In this document: piece after piece, positions 1 through 4,269 of the stretch
How the letters are laid out: every line of letters starts with the position of its first letter
How positions within the stretch are numbered: the stretch's first letter is position 1
Source of the DNA: an uncultured Slackia sp.
GTDB lineage: Bacteria; Actinomycetota; Coriobacteriia; Coriobacteriales; Eggerthellaceae
DNA length: 5,764 bases
Assembly: GCA_934646845.1 (NCBI GenBank)
Contig: CAKUEV010000128.1
Location: forward strand, 1-5,764
Reading direction: 5' to 3'
Program-made: the position numbers and the translations under genes
The notes under the pieces: generated by a model
The model's database searches: none
Seen by the model: the letters and a program-made list of their open reading frames with translations, nothing else
What the model was told of the DNA's origin: nothing

Positions 1-817
1 GGAATACGCTCACGCCGTCGGCGATGCGCTGCTCGAGCTCGTCGGCGAGCTCGTTGGCCTTCTGCGCGCAGCGAGCGGGGTCGTCGAAGAAGGCGATCTG
101 AGTCATGAGCAGGCGGTCTTTGCCGGAAATAGGAATGCAGTTTTCGGCCTTCGTGGCGTCGAATACGCGTGCGAGCGCACGGCGCTTCTCGTTGGTAAGC
201 TTGATTGCCGCGGCGAGATTTTCCGCCGTCAGCTCATTGCCGGTGAATTCTTCCACCATCTTCGCGAAGTCGGCGATTTCGTCGGCCCATTTGTCGATGT
301 CTTTCGCACGCTTCATCTGGGGAATATCCATCACATACGTGCTCTTGTCGGCGCCCAGAATCTCGTAGGCCTTCTTCTTGCCGTCACAGGTGGTTTCGCC
401 CACATACATGTCCGCCACGCTGAAATACGGGCACGTTTTGCCGAAATGGGCGCCCAGCGACGCCTTCACCAACGGACACATATCGCTCGGTAGCACTTTC
501 TCGCCATCGGGCACCCAGAACTGGGATCCGCCGCACAGGCCCGTAACCGCGCCGCCGCACGCAACGACGACCTCATCGGGCACGTACACGCAAAACGTGC
601 CGAACACCTTGCCGCCCTGTTTCTGCAGCTCAATGAGCTCGGCGGGGCGAATGCCGTGAATGTCCGATACCACGAAATCGTAGAATGCCATGCCCGCGGG
701 ACGGTTTTCCTGGCTCAGATACGCATCGCCAAACGCCGTGGGAAGCACGGCGCACAGCTGGTCATGGGTTTCCAGGTCCATGCCGAGGCTTTGCCACATT
801 TCACGATTGTCTGCCAT
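1..817 (-). CDS. YjiM-like double-cubane-cluster anaerobic reductase (2-hydroxyacyl-CoA dehydratase superfamily), 3' end missing
   Basis: The first 272 residues are visible; the gene continues past the left edge. The sequence reads like E. coli YjiM and the clostridial double-cubane-cluster proteins. Recognisable stretches are GGKVFGTFCVYVPDE (residues 68-82), VTGLCGGSQ (91-99), LPSDMCPLVKASLG (109-122), KTCPYFSVADMYVGETTCDGKKK (127-149) and a NEKRRALARVF helix (209-219). The conserved cysteines C76, C95, C114, C129 and C144 lie where this family has its cluster-ligand region; C87 is an extra. Family members take electrons from an ATP-driven activator ATPase and reduce small or activated substrates in the cytoplasm; the physiological substrate is unknown. 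The activator (YjiL type) is not in the window and could lie just beyond position 1. The ATG at 817 is chosen because AAGGGGG lies 8 nt upstream. The family call is strong; a true 2-hydroxyacyl-CoA dehydratase subunit is less likely. Confidence 0.9.
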   Translation of the reverse strand, partial: MADNREMWQSLGMDLETHDQLCAVLPTAFGDAYLSQENRPAGMAFYDFVVSDIHGIRPAELIELQKQGGKVFGTFCVYVPDEVVVACGGAVTGLCGGSQFWVPDGEKVLPSDMCPLVKASLGAHFGKTCPYFSVADMYVGETTCDGKKKAYEILGADKSTYVMDIPQMKRAKDIDKWADEIADFAKMVEEFTGNELTAENLAAAIKLTNEKRRALARVFDATKAENCIPISGKDRLLMTQIAFFDDPARCAQKANELADELEQRIADGVSVF

Positions 818-825
818 GTTCGATT

Positions 826-832
826 CCCCCTT
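826..832 (-). promoter_or_regulatory. Ribosome binding site of the YjiM-like gene, within a possible hairpin
   Basis: AAGGGGG ends 8 nt before the ATG at 817 and fixes the start. The GAAGG that begins this site can pair with CCTTC just upstream on the transcript (5-bp stem, GCAC tetraloop), so access by the ribosome may depend on folding. Confidence 0.7.
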
Positions 833-942
833 CGTGCGAAGGCGGCATCCCACCCCTGGGGCCGTGCGCACATGCGCCCTTCGCGCTCGGTTTCCAATAA
901 CTATCACGCGACGAATCGCCAGCCCACAAGGAATATGGGTAC

Positions 943-965
943 AAAAAAAGAAACGTCGGGCGACG
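943..965 (-). terminator. Weak attenuator-like hairpin with T-tract in the leader
   Basis: On the minus strand CGTCG-CC-CGACG (or a 4-bp stem with a GCCC tetraloop) is followed by TTTCTTTTTTT. The stem is short for an intrinsic terminator, but the T-tract is the strongest in the leader and sits about 125 nt before the reductase start codon. It could be an attenuator or chance. Confidence 0.3.
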
Positions 966-1064
966 GTGCAGAATGGCGGACGCGCTGCAGGTGCGCGAGC
1001 GTTGCCTCGCCTTCGAGGCATATGGGGCACACGCTTCGGATGCAGAATGGCGACGGGGCAGAAT
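959..1064. repeat. Direct repeats of a GGCGACGG(T/G)GCAGAAT unit
   Basis: GGCGACGGTGCAGAAT at 959-974 recurs as GGCGACGGGGCAGAAT at 1049-1064 (15 of 16 bases). A half unit, TGCAGAATGGCG, directly precedes the second copy at 1041-1052 and exactly matches 967-978. The core GCAGAAT therefore occurs three times (968, 1042, 1058), two of them 16 bp apart. This is seen directly; its role is unknown. Confidence 0.75.
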
Positions 1065-1182
1065 TCGTCGTCGAACGAAGCGTTGCTGCGTATAGCGCAA
1101 GTGTAGCGCGCGGGGAGCGCAAACGGAAGCTATAACCCTGCAAGCGGAGGGTTTTATGCGGGAGCGCCTTGCTGCCTATACG

Positions 1183-1209
1183 AAAAGGGCCACCGCATAC
1201 GCGATGGCC
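1183..1209 (-). terminator. Intrinsic terminator after the glycosyltransferase gene
   Basis: Minus-strand GGCCATCGC, loop GTAT, GCGGTGGCC (9 bp, one T-G wobble), then CTTTTC. It lies about 85 nt past the glycosyltransferase stop codon and separates that gene from the reductase leader. Confidence 0.75.
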
Positions 1210-1294
1210 TGAAAGCACACAGGAGTTCCTGCGGTATGGCCGCGTAGCCGACGCCGGCCATTGGATTGGTTCGGTTGATTTCGCCTCGAAGCCG

Positions 1295-2506
1295 CTAGAG
1301 CGTCTCGAAGGCACGCGTCGCACGCGCCACGAGCGACTCCCAGGAAAGCGCCGACACGTCGAACTGCTCGGCCGGCCGGCCCTCGCGCGCGGCTCGCTCA
1401 AGGGCATCGGCAAGGCGGGATTCAAACGCAGGCAAATCTTTCTTCACCGGTTCGTCGACGCCACGCATCCTGGGCAATTCCACGTAGTCGATAGGCGCGC
1501 CCGGGACATGGGCCTCAAGCCAAGGACGAACGCCCGGCAAATCGGTAACGACCGCACGGCAACCGCACGCCATAGCCTCGATAGTCACAAGGGGAAGGCC
1601 TTCGAAAAACGACGGCAACACGAACACATCAGACGTGCGATACGCTTGCACCAAATCATCCTGGCTGATTTTGCCCGCGAACGTCACGGGAATCGCGCAT
1701 GCGGCGGCTCGCTGCGCGATTCGGTCGTATTCCGCCGCATCGCTATGGCCGCCCACCAAACACGCCTCTATGCGCGGGGCGCCGAGACGCTTCGCCAGCA
1801 CATCAAGCGCCGCGATAAGGCTTTCGACGCCTTTCTTGTACCCGATTTTGCCGACATACAGCAAACGGCAGACGCCATCATTGGCCACGCGCTCGTTGGT
1901 GGGAGAAAACTCCTGCGCGTTGTATCCTGTGCCAATCACAAGCACTTTTGCGGGTTCGACGTCAAAGATTTCAACGATTTCGCGCTTCTGCTCCTCATGC
2001 AAAGCGAAAATCACCTCGAGCGAGCGGACAGCATTCATGATGCGCTCGCGCTCAAGGCCGTGGTTGCGCATTTGGCGCAAATCGGTCGAATGGCACACCA
2101 CAGCCATGGGAATGTTCGGCAATGTTTCGCGGGCAACGGCGCACGCGAGATACAGGTGATGGCATATGACCACGTCAGGTGCGAATTCCATCGCCGCATA
2201 CGCGATGCGCTGCGCAAATGCGGCACAGAACTGCTCAGCCATGGAAGGCGTAAGGTCGCGATAGCGCGTGGCGGCATACGGCATCACGTCGGACATGCCG
2301 CACACATTGAATGGCAGCGCCTCGGTATTGAAGCGCACGAAATAAGGGACGGCGCCCTCAGGCAGCGTCGGCGCATCGGACGCATCGACGCCGGCGACCA
2401 CAGCGGCCGCATGGCCAGCCGAAAGCTCGCAACGCACCATTTCCGCCAGGTACACGCCACTTCCCGTTGAGTCGGGCTTTTGCGCCGAGATATTCAGAAT
2501 GCGCAT
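1295..2506 (-). CDS. Glycosyltransferase family 4 (GT-B fold) protein
   Basis: 403 residues, a normal length for GT4 enzymes. The N-terminal Rossmann half starts MRILNISAQKPDSTGSGVYL, with the usual glycine-rich acceptor-side loop, and contains VVICHHLYLA (112-121) and VVCHSTDLRQM (136-146). The C-terminal nucleotide-sugar half has LLYVGKIGYKKGVESLIAAL (215-234), VTFAGKISQDDLVQAYR (274-290) and SDVFVLPSFFEGLPLVTIEA (292-311). The last gives the EX7E motif at E302/E310, followed by MACGCRAVVTDLPG. It should transfer a sugar from an activated donor to a cell-envelope or small-molecule acceptor in the cytoplasm; donor and acceptor cannot be read from sequence. I prefer the ATG at 2506 over the GTG at 2515, because the purine-rich SD lies 8 nt from the ATG but nearly touches the GTG. 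It stands alone, divergent from the PEBP gene, with no other envelope genes in view. Confidence 0.93.
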   Translation of the reverse strand: MRILNISAQKPDSTGSGVYLAEMVRCELSAGHAAAVVAGVDASDAPTLPEGAVPYFVRFNTEALPFNVCGMSDVMPYAATRYRDLTPSMAEQFCAAFAQRIAYAAMEFAPDVVICHHLYLACAVARETLPNIPMAVVCHSTDLRQMRNHGLERERIMNAVRSLEVIFALHEEQKREIVEIFDVEPAKVLVIGTGYNAQEFSPTNERVANDGVCRLLYVGKIGYKKGVESLIAALDVLAKRLGAPRIEACLVGGHSDAAEYDRIAQRAAACAIPVTFAGKISQDDLVQAYRTSDVFVLPSFFEGLPLVTIEAMACGCRAVVTDLPGVRPWLEAHVPGAPIDYVELPRMRGVDEPVKKDLPAFESRLADALERAAREGRPAEQFDVSALSWESLVARATRAFETL

Positions 2507-2514
2507 ACGCGCCA

Positions 2515-2523
2515 CCTTTCCTT
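2515..2523 (-). promoter_or_regulatory. Ribosome binding site deciding the glycosyltransferase start
   Basis: AAGGAAAGG on the minus strand ends 8 nt before the ATG at 2506. The in-frame GTG at 2515 overlaps its last base, which argues against GTG as the start. Confidence 0.65.
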
Positions 2524-2533
2524 CGAATTCGAA
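2522..2533. promoter_or_regulatory. 12-bp perfect palindrome TTCGAATTCGAA, possible operator
   Basis: The palindrome lies between the putative -10 (2536-2541) and the ribosome site of the glycosyltransferase, so it would cover the likely transcription start. No regulator gene is nearby; the operator role is inferred from position and symmetry only. Confidence 0.4.
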
Positions 2534-2535
2534 CC

Positions 2536-2567
2536 ATCATACCTTGGCGCGAAGGGAAGCTGTGCAA
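2536..2567 (-). promoter_or_regulatory. Putative promoter of the glycosyltransferase gene
   Basis: TATGAT (minus, 2541-2536) fits a -10 about 30 nt upstream of the start codon. The best -35 match, TTGCAC (2567-2562), is 20 nt away, longer than the usual 17, so the -10 is better supported than the -35. An activator may be needed. Confidence 0.4.
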
Positions 2568-2629
2568 GCAGACCGCGAACCGCACGGGCAAGCCCGCGAA
2601 AAGCCGAAAGCCGAAAGGTTCGCAAAGAT

Positions 2630-2662
2630 TTGTCGGCACGCAACCGACATGCAAGGTATGAT
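2630..2662 (+). promoter_or_regulatory. Putative promoter of the PEBP gene
   Basis: TATGAT at 2657-2662 is the likely -10 and would give a leader of about 55 nt. TTGTCG at 2630-2635 is the nearest -35-like hexamer but is 21 nt away. This mirrors the long spacing on the glycosyltransferase side. Confidence 0.4.
2631..2649. promoter_or_regulatory. Dyad TGTCGG-N7-CCGACA, possible operator
   Basis: A perfect 6-bp inverted repeat with a 7-bp centre lies directly upstream of the TATGAT -10 of the PEBP gene, where a repressor would block the -35 region. No cognate regulator can be named. Confidence 0.35.
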
Positions 2663-2710
2663 TGAGACATAGACCGAGCGAAACGCAGCGCGCATGACGC
2701 GCTGTCGAGC

Positions 2711-2718
2711 GGAAGGAG
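2711..2718 (+). promoter_or_regulatory. Ribosome binding site of the PEBP gene
   Basis: GGAAGGAG ends 5 nt before the ATG at 2724. It selects that start over the in-frame ATG at 2694, which has no comparable site. Confidence 0.75.
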
Positions 2719-2723
2719 TCGCC

Positions 2724-3224
2724 ATGAGAATTCAGATGGAACTCGACCGAGGATATTTGCCCGATGCTTACGGAAAATACGCGGCGCCCGAAGACTGCTG
2801 TGACTGGAGCTGCCGCCGCTCGTTTCCCTTTACCGTCGAGGGCGTTCCCTATGGCACGCGCGCGCTCGCCGTATTTTTCATCGACTGGGACAGCGTGCCC
2901 GTGTGCGGCTTCCCATGGATCCACTGGTGCGCCTATGTGAATGGCGACTTCGAGGGAGATATCGAATTTCCCGACGACTTGAGCCGCAACGAGCACTCGC
3001 GCCTCGTGCAGGGATACAACTCCGCCGCGAAAAGCGAGCCCGAGCGAGGCGTGGGATACGTCGGCCCCTGCCCGCCCGATCGCGACCACAAATACACGCT
3101 GCAGGTTATCGCGCTCGACGACGAGCCGCTCGTTGAAGCGCCCTTCTGGGCCAACGAATTGCTCGATGCCTGCCGAGGACACGCCATCGACGAAGCGGGC
3201 AAGATTTTGCCCAGCAGGTGCTAA
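2724..3224 (+). CDS. YbhB/YbcL-family Raf-kinase-inhibitor-like (PEBP) protein
   Basis: 166 residues, a usual size for bacterial PEBP-fold proteins, with no signal peptide or membrane segment, so cytoplasmic. Family landmarks appear in order: SFPFTVEGVPYGTRALAVFF (residues 33-52), the anion-pocket strand IDWDSVPVCGFPWIHWCAY (53-71; a variant of the D-x-D-x-P...W-x-H-W signature), YVGPCPPDRDHKYTLQVIALD (112-132) and a C-terminal helix. The fold binds anionic ligands such as phosphorylated headgroups. The function of bacterial members is poorly defined and a kinase-regulating role should not be assumed. It is the only plus-strand gene here, is monocistronic (own ribosome site, strong terminator 10 nt past the stop) and shares a symmetric control region with the divergent glycosyltransferase. 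Eight cysteines is high for a protein this small. Confidence 0.92.
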   Translation: MRIQMELDRGYLPDAYGKYAAPEDCCDWSCRRSFPFTVEGVPYGTRALAVFFIDWDSVPVCGFPWIHWCAYVNGDFEGDIEFPDDLSRNEHSRLVQGYNSAAKSEPERGVGYVGPCPPDRDHKYTLQVIALDDEPLVEAPFWANELLDACRGHAIDEAGKILPSRC

Positions 3225-3233
3225 GAGGACGCA

Positions 3234-3266
3234 AACAGCCCAGGTGCTTCGCCTGGGCTGTTTTTT
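3234..3266 (+). terminator. Strong intrinsic terminator of the PEBP gene
   Basis: AACAGCCCAGG, loop TGCTTCG, CCTGGGCTGTT, then a run of six T. This is a perfect 11-bp stem starting 10 nt past the stop codon. Confidence 0.93.
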
Positions 3267-3306
3267 AACGCGAATCGACCTCAACGGTTCGAATCCCTTC
3301 GTCAAG

Positions 3307-3335
3307 CAAAACAAAACAGGCTAGGCAACCGCCTG
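3307..3335 (-). terminator. Possible minus-strand terminator with no gene directly before it
   Basis: On the minus strand CAGGC, 9-nt loop, GCCTG is followed by TTTTGTTTTG. The stem is only 5 bp. It faces transcripts coming from the tRNA side and would end any minus-strand RNA covering the long hairpin, or act as a backstop for the tRNA transcript. Confidence 0.35.
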
Positions 3336-3357
3336 GGTCAAGGCATATCTCTGCCAC

Positions 3358-3388
3358 AAAAGAATCGCTGGTCAGACCAGGACAGCGA
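3358..3388 (-). terminator. Possible minus-strand terminator abutting the long hairpin
   Basis: TCGCTG and CAGCGA pair across 12 nt (an alternative is CTGGT-CTG-ACCAG inside it), followed on the minus strand by TTCTTTT. It directly touches the outer end of the 100-nt hairpin, so the two may form one minus-strand RNA unit. Confidence 0.3.
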
Positions 3389-3488
3389 GCGGAAGCCCAG
3401 TGCTTCAGATTGGCTTGAAAGAGGAGCGACGCGTACTGCCTGTACGCGAGCGACGATTGAAAGCCAAGCTGGAGTGCTGGGCTTCCGC
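3389..3488. repeat. 100-nt long-stem hairpin element, candidate structured RNA or mobile repeat
   Basis: The outer arms pair perfectly for 12 bp (3389-3400 with 3477-3488). They continue through 3401-3408/3469-3476, where the only imperfections are three G-T pairs. After one mismatch, 7 bp follow (3410-3416 with 3461-3467). A nearly symmetric internal loop of 13 and 12 nt follows, containing GAGCGACG directly repeated on both sides (3424-3431, 3448-3455). A 7-bp apical stem with loop TGCCT closes it (3430-3436 with 3442-3448). The wobbles are G-U if the plus strand is transcribed but A-C mismatches on the minus strand, so plus-strand RNA folds better. I do not recognise the family. It could be a non-coding RNA, a REP/MITE-like dispersed repeat, or a DNA hairpin. 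Confidence 0.6.
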
Positions 3489-3497
3489 GCAGCGGCA

Positions 3498-3528
3498 AAT
3501 AAAAAGGCCGTTCGTCAGAACGGCCTTT
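3498..3528 (-). terminator. Intrinsic terminator of tRNA-Ala
   Basis: AAAGGCCGTTC, loop TGAC, GAACGGCCTTT (11-bp perfect stem) runs into TTTTTATTT on the minus strand, starting 9 nt past the CCA end. In the plus direction only a short T-run follows. Confidence 0.92.
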
Positions 3529-3537
3529 GAAATTACG

Positions 3538-3613
3538 TGGTGGAGATGATGGGATTCGAACCCACGACCCCCACGTTGCGAACGTGATGCTCTCCCAGCT
3601 GAGCTACATCCCC
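3538..3613 (-). tRNA. tRNA-Ala, anticodon CGC
   Basis: 76 nt with an encoded CCA tail. The acceptor stem GGGGATG/CATCTCC carries G3-U70, the alanine identity pair. The D arm is GCTC...GAGC, the anticodon loop is TTCGCAA on a TCACG/CGTGG stem (U27-G43 wobble), the variable loop is 5 nt and the T arm is GTGGG-TTCGAAT-CCCAT. Anticodon CGC reads GCG, a codon expected to be common in a GC-rich genome. It is transcribed alone, with its own promoter and terminator, between veg and the hairpin region. Confidence 0.98.
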
Positions 3614-3642
3614 ACGTAAGATGCGCTTGTGCGCAAGCAAGT

Positions 3643-3671
3643 ATTTTGCACGTTTATCGCTCGGGTGTCAA
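3643..3671 (-). promoter_or_regulatory. Promoter of tRNA-Ala
   Basis: TTGACA (minus, 3671-3666), a 17-bp spacer and CAAAAT (3648-3643) put the transcription start about 23 nt before the tRNA. The AT-rich stretch just upstream (around 3672-3700) could act as an UP element. This is the best consensus promoter in the window. Confidence 0.75.
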
Positions 3672-3733
3672 CACTTAATTTCATCTTTGGGAAAATTACG
3701 TGTTCACCTGGGCGACATCAGCAACGAAACCGC

Positions 3734-4102
3734 TTACAGATCGTCGTCGTCATCGTCCTCAAGATCGTCGCTCAGAAGCATCTCAAGGGCCGAAGCCGCG
3801 GCGTTCTCTTCGGTTTCATCGTCCATGAACTTGCCGAAGATGGGCTCTTTCGTTTCGGCGTCGAACAGTTCGACCATGCCGGTAAGAATGTCGACGTACT
3901 GGTACGACTGGCGAGCCTTGCGACCACGCTTGCGATCGACCTCGACGACGAACAGAGCGGGGTGCGCCTGCATGAGCGTGCCTTCGCATTCGACGATTTT
4001 CGAGCGACCCATATTCGCGCGAACCTTCAGGCGGGTGTTGATGCGATCCATAAGCTCAGCACGAATATCGCCGACAAGATTTGCCTGCTTTTCAAGTTCC
4101 AT
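3734..4102 (-). CDS. veg: Veg family protein with acidic C-terminal tail
   Basis: 122 residues. Residues 10-82 match the small Veg domain: an N-terminal helix VGDIRAELMDRINTRLKVRA, then N30-M-GRSKIVECEG, HPALFVVEVDR and SYQYVDILTGMVELFD, the same order as B. subtilis Veg. Veg itself is about 86 residues; the extra length here is a C-terminal extension ending in LSDDLEDDDDDDL (110-122), encoded by a GAC/GAT-rich run. In B. subtilis Veg is reported to promote biofilm genes by antagonising SinR; whether that applies here is unknown. Its position just downstream of rsmA matches the conserved rsmA-veg neighbourhood of Gram-positive genomes. AAGGA lies 9 nt before the ATG. No clear terminator separates it from the tRNA promoter. 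Confidence 0.92.
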   Translation of the reverse strand: MELEKQANLVGDIRAELMDRINTRLKVRANMGRSKIVECEGTLMQAHPALFVVEVDRKRGRKARQSYQYVDILTGMVELFDAETKEPIFGKFMDDETEENAAASALEMLLSDDLEDDDDDDL

Positions 4103-4169
4103 TCGGTGGATTCCTTTTCATATATAGTACGGCGCCGACATACAGCGCACTTATTACACGCAAGGGAGC

Positions 4170-4175
4170 ATAATA
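4170..4175 (-). promoter_or_regulatory. Possible -10 element for veg
   Basis: TATTAT (5 of 6 to consensus) lies in the 167-bp AT-richer gap between rsmA and veg and would give a leader of about 60 nt. No matching -35 is evident. veg may instead be read through from rsmA, because no terminator with a T-tract is seen between them. Confidence 0.3.
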
Positions 4176-4269
4176 CCACGGAATGGAAGAATTCATAGAA
4201 TCTGCAGGTAGATGCCTATTTATCGTTGAGATGCCGTTGCTTTTGAGCCGTGCGGCGGCACGTATCGTT

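Larger units (their letters stand above)
818..1182 (-). other. Long non-coding leader/intergenic region upstream of the YjiM-like gene
   Basis: No convincing gene lies here. Open frames that cross it are Arg/Ser-rich and run antisense to, or out of frame with, known genes. The region holds two near-identical 16-bp direct repeats, a nested inverted repeat (1031-1038 with 1076-1083), a GCCTCG/CGAGGC hairpin (1004-1019 area), a T-tract after a small hairpin (943-965), and an AACCCT/AGGGTT dyad followed by TTTTA on the plus strand (about 1134-1155). I found no good -35/-10 pair, so I cannot say where transcription starts. It may be a structured 5' leader or decayed repeat DNA. Confidence 0.5.
2536..2662. 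repeat. Inverted pair of CAAGGTATGAT elements between divergent genes
   Basis: CAAGGTATGAT occurs on the minus strand at 2546-2536 and on the plus strand at 2652-2662, an exact 11-bp inverted pair. Each copy contains a TATGAT -10-like hexamer pointing toward its own gene. Between them lie GCCGAAA twice in tandem (2603-2616) and a TGTCGG/CCGACA dyad. Confidence 0.6.

Noticed and set aside
656..1135. Plus-strand open frames through the reductase 5' end and its leader
   Set aside because: Their first part is antisense to conserved reductase codons and the rest is basic low-complexity sequence; there is no ribosome site or recognisable domain.
904..1425. Minus-strand open frame of 173 codons between the glycosyltransferase and the reductase
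   Set aside because: Half of it overlaps the 3' end of the glycosyltransferase in another frame, it crosses a good terminator, and its apparent internal repeat is just the translated 16-bp DNA repeat.
1169..2470. Long plus-strand open frame (433 codons) across the glycosyltransferase
   Set aside because: It is antisense to a clear GT4 gene, is rich in Arg/His, has no family motifs, and arises from the high GC content of the opposite strand.
2603..2616. Two tandem GCCGAAA units as a microsatellite or CRISPR-like repeat
   Set aside because: Only two 7-bp units with no spacers; too short to mean anything on its own.
2694..2723. Earlier in-frame ATG for the PEBP gene
   Set aside because: There is no ribosome site before 2694, whereas GGAAGGAG sits 5 nt before the ATG at 2724, and the extra 10 residues are not part of the fold.
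2358..3314. Minus-strand open frame (318 codons) antisense to the PEBP gene
   Set aside because: It runs through the PEBP gene, its terminator and the divergent promoters; the PEBP reading is supported by domain motifs.
3265..3498. Minus-strand open frame (77 codons) containing a GIRTV peptide
   Set aside because: That peptide is the usual false translation of a T-arm-like sequence; the frame starts at a TTG without a ribosome site and covers the hairpin element and terminators.
4248..4263. CGTGC/GCACG hairpin just after the rsmA stop codon as its terminator
   Set aside because: The stem is only 5 bp and no T-tract follows on the minus strand.
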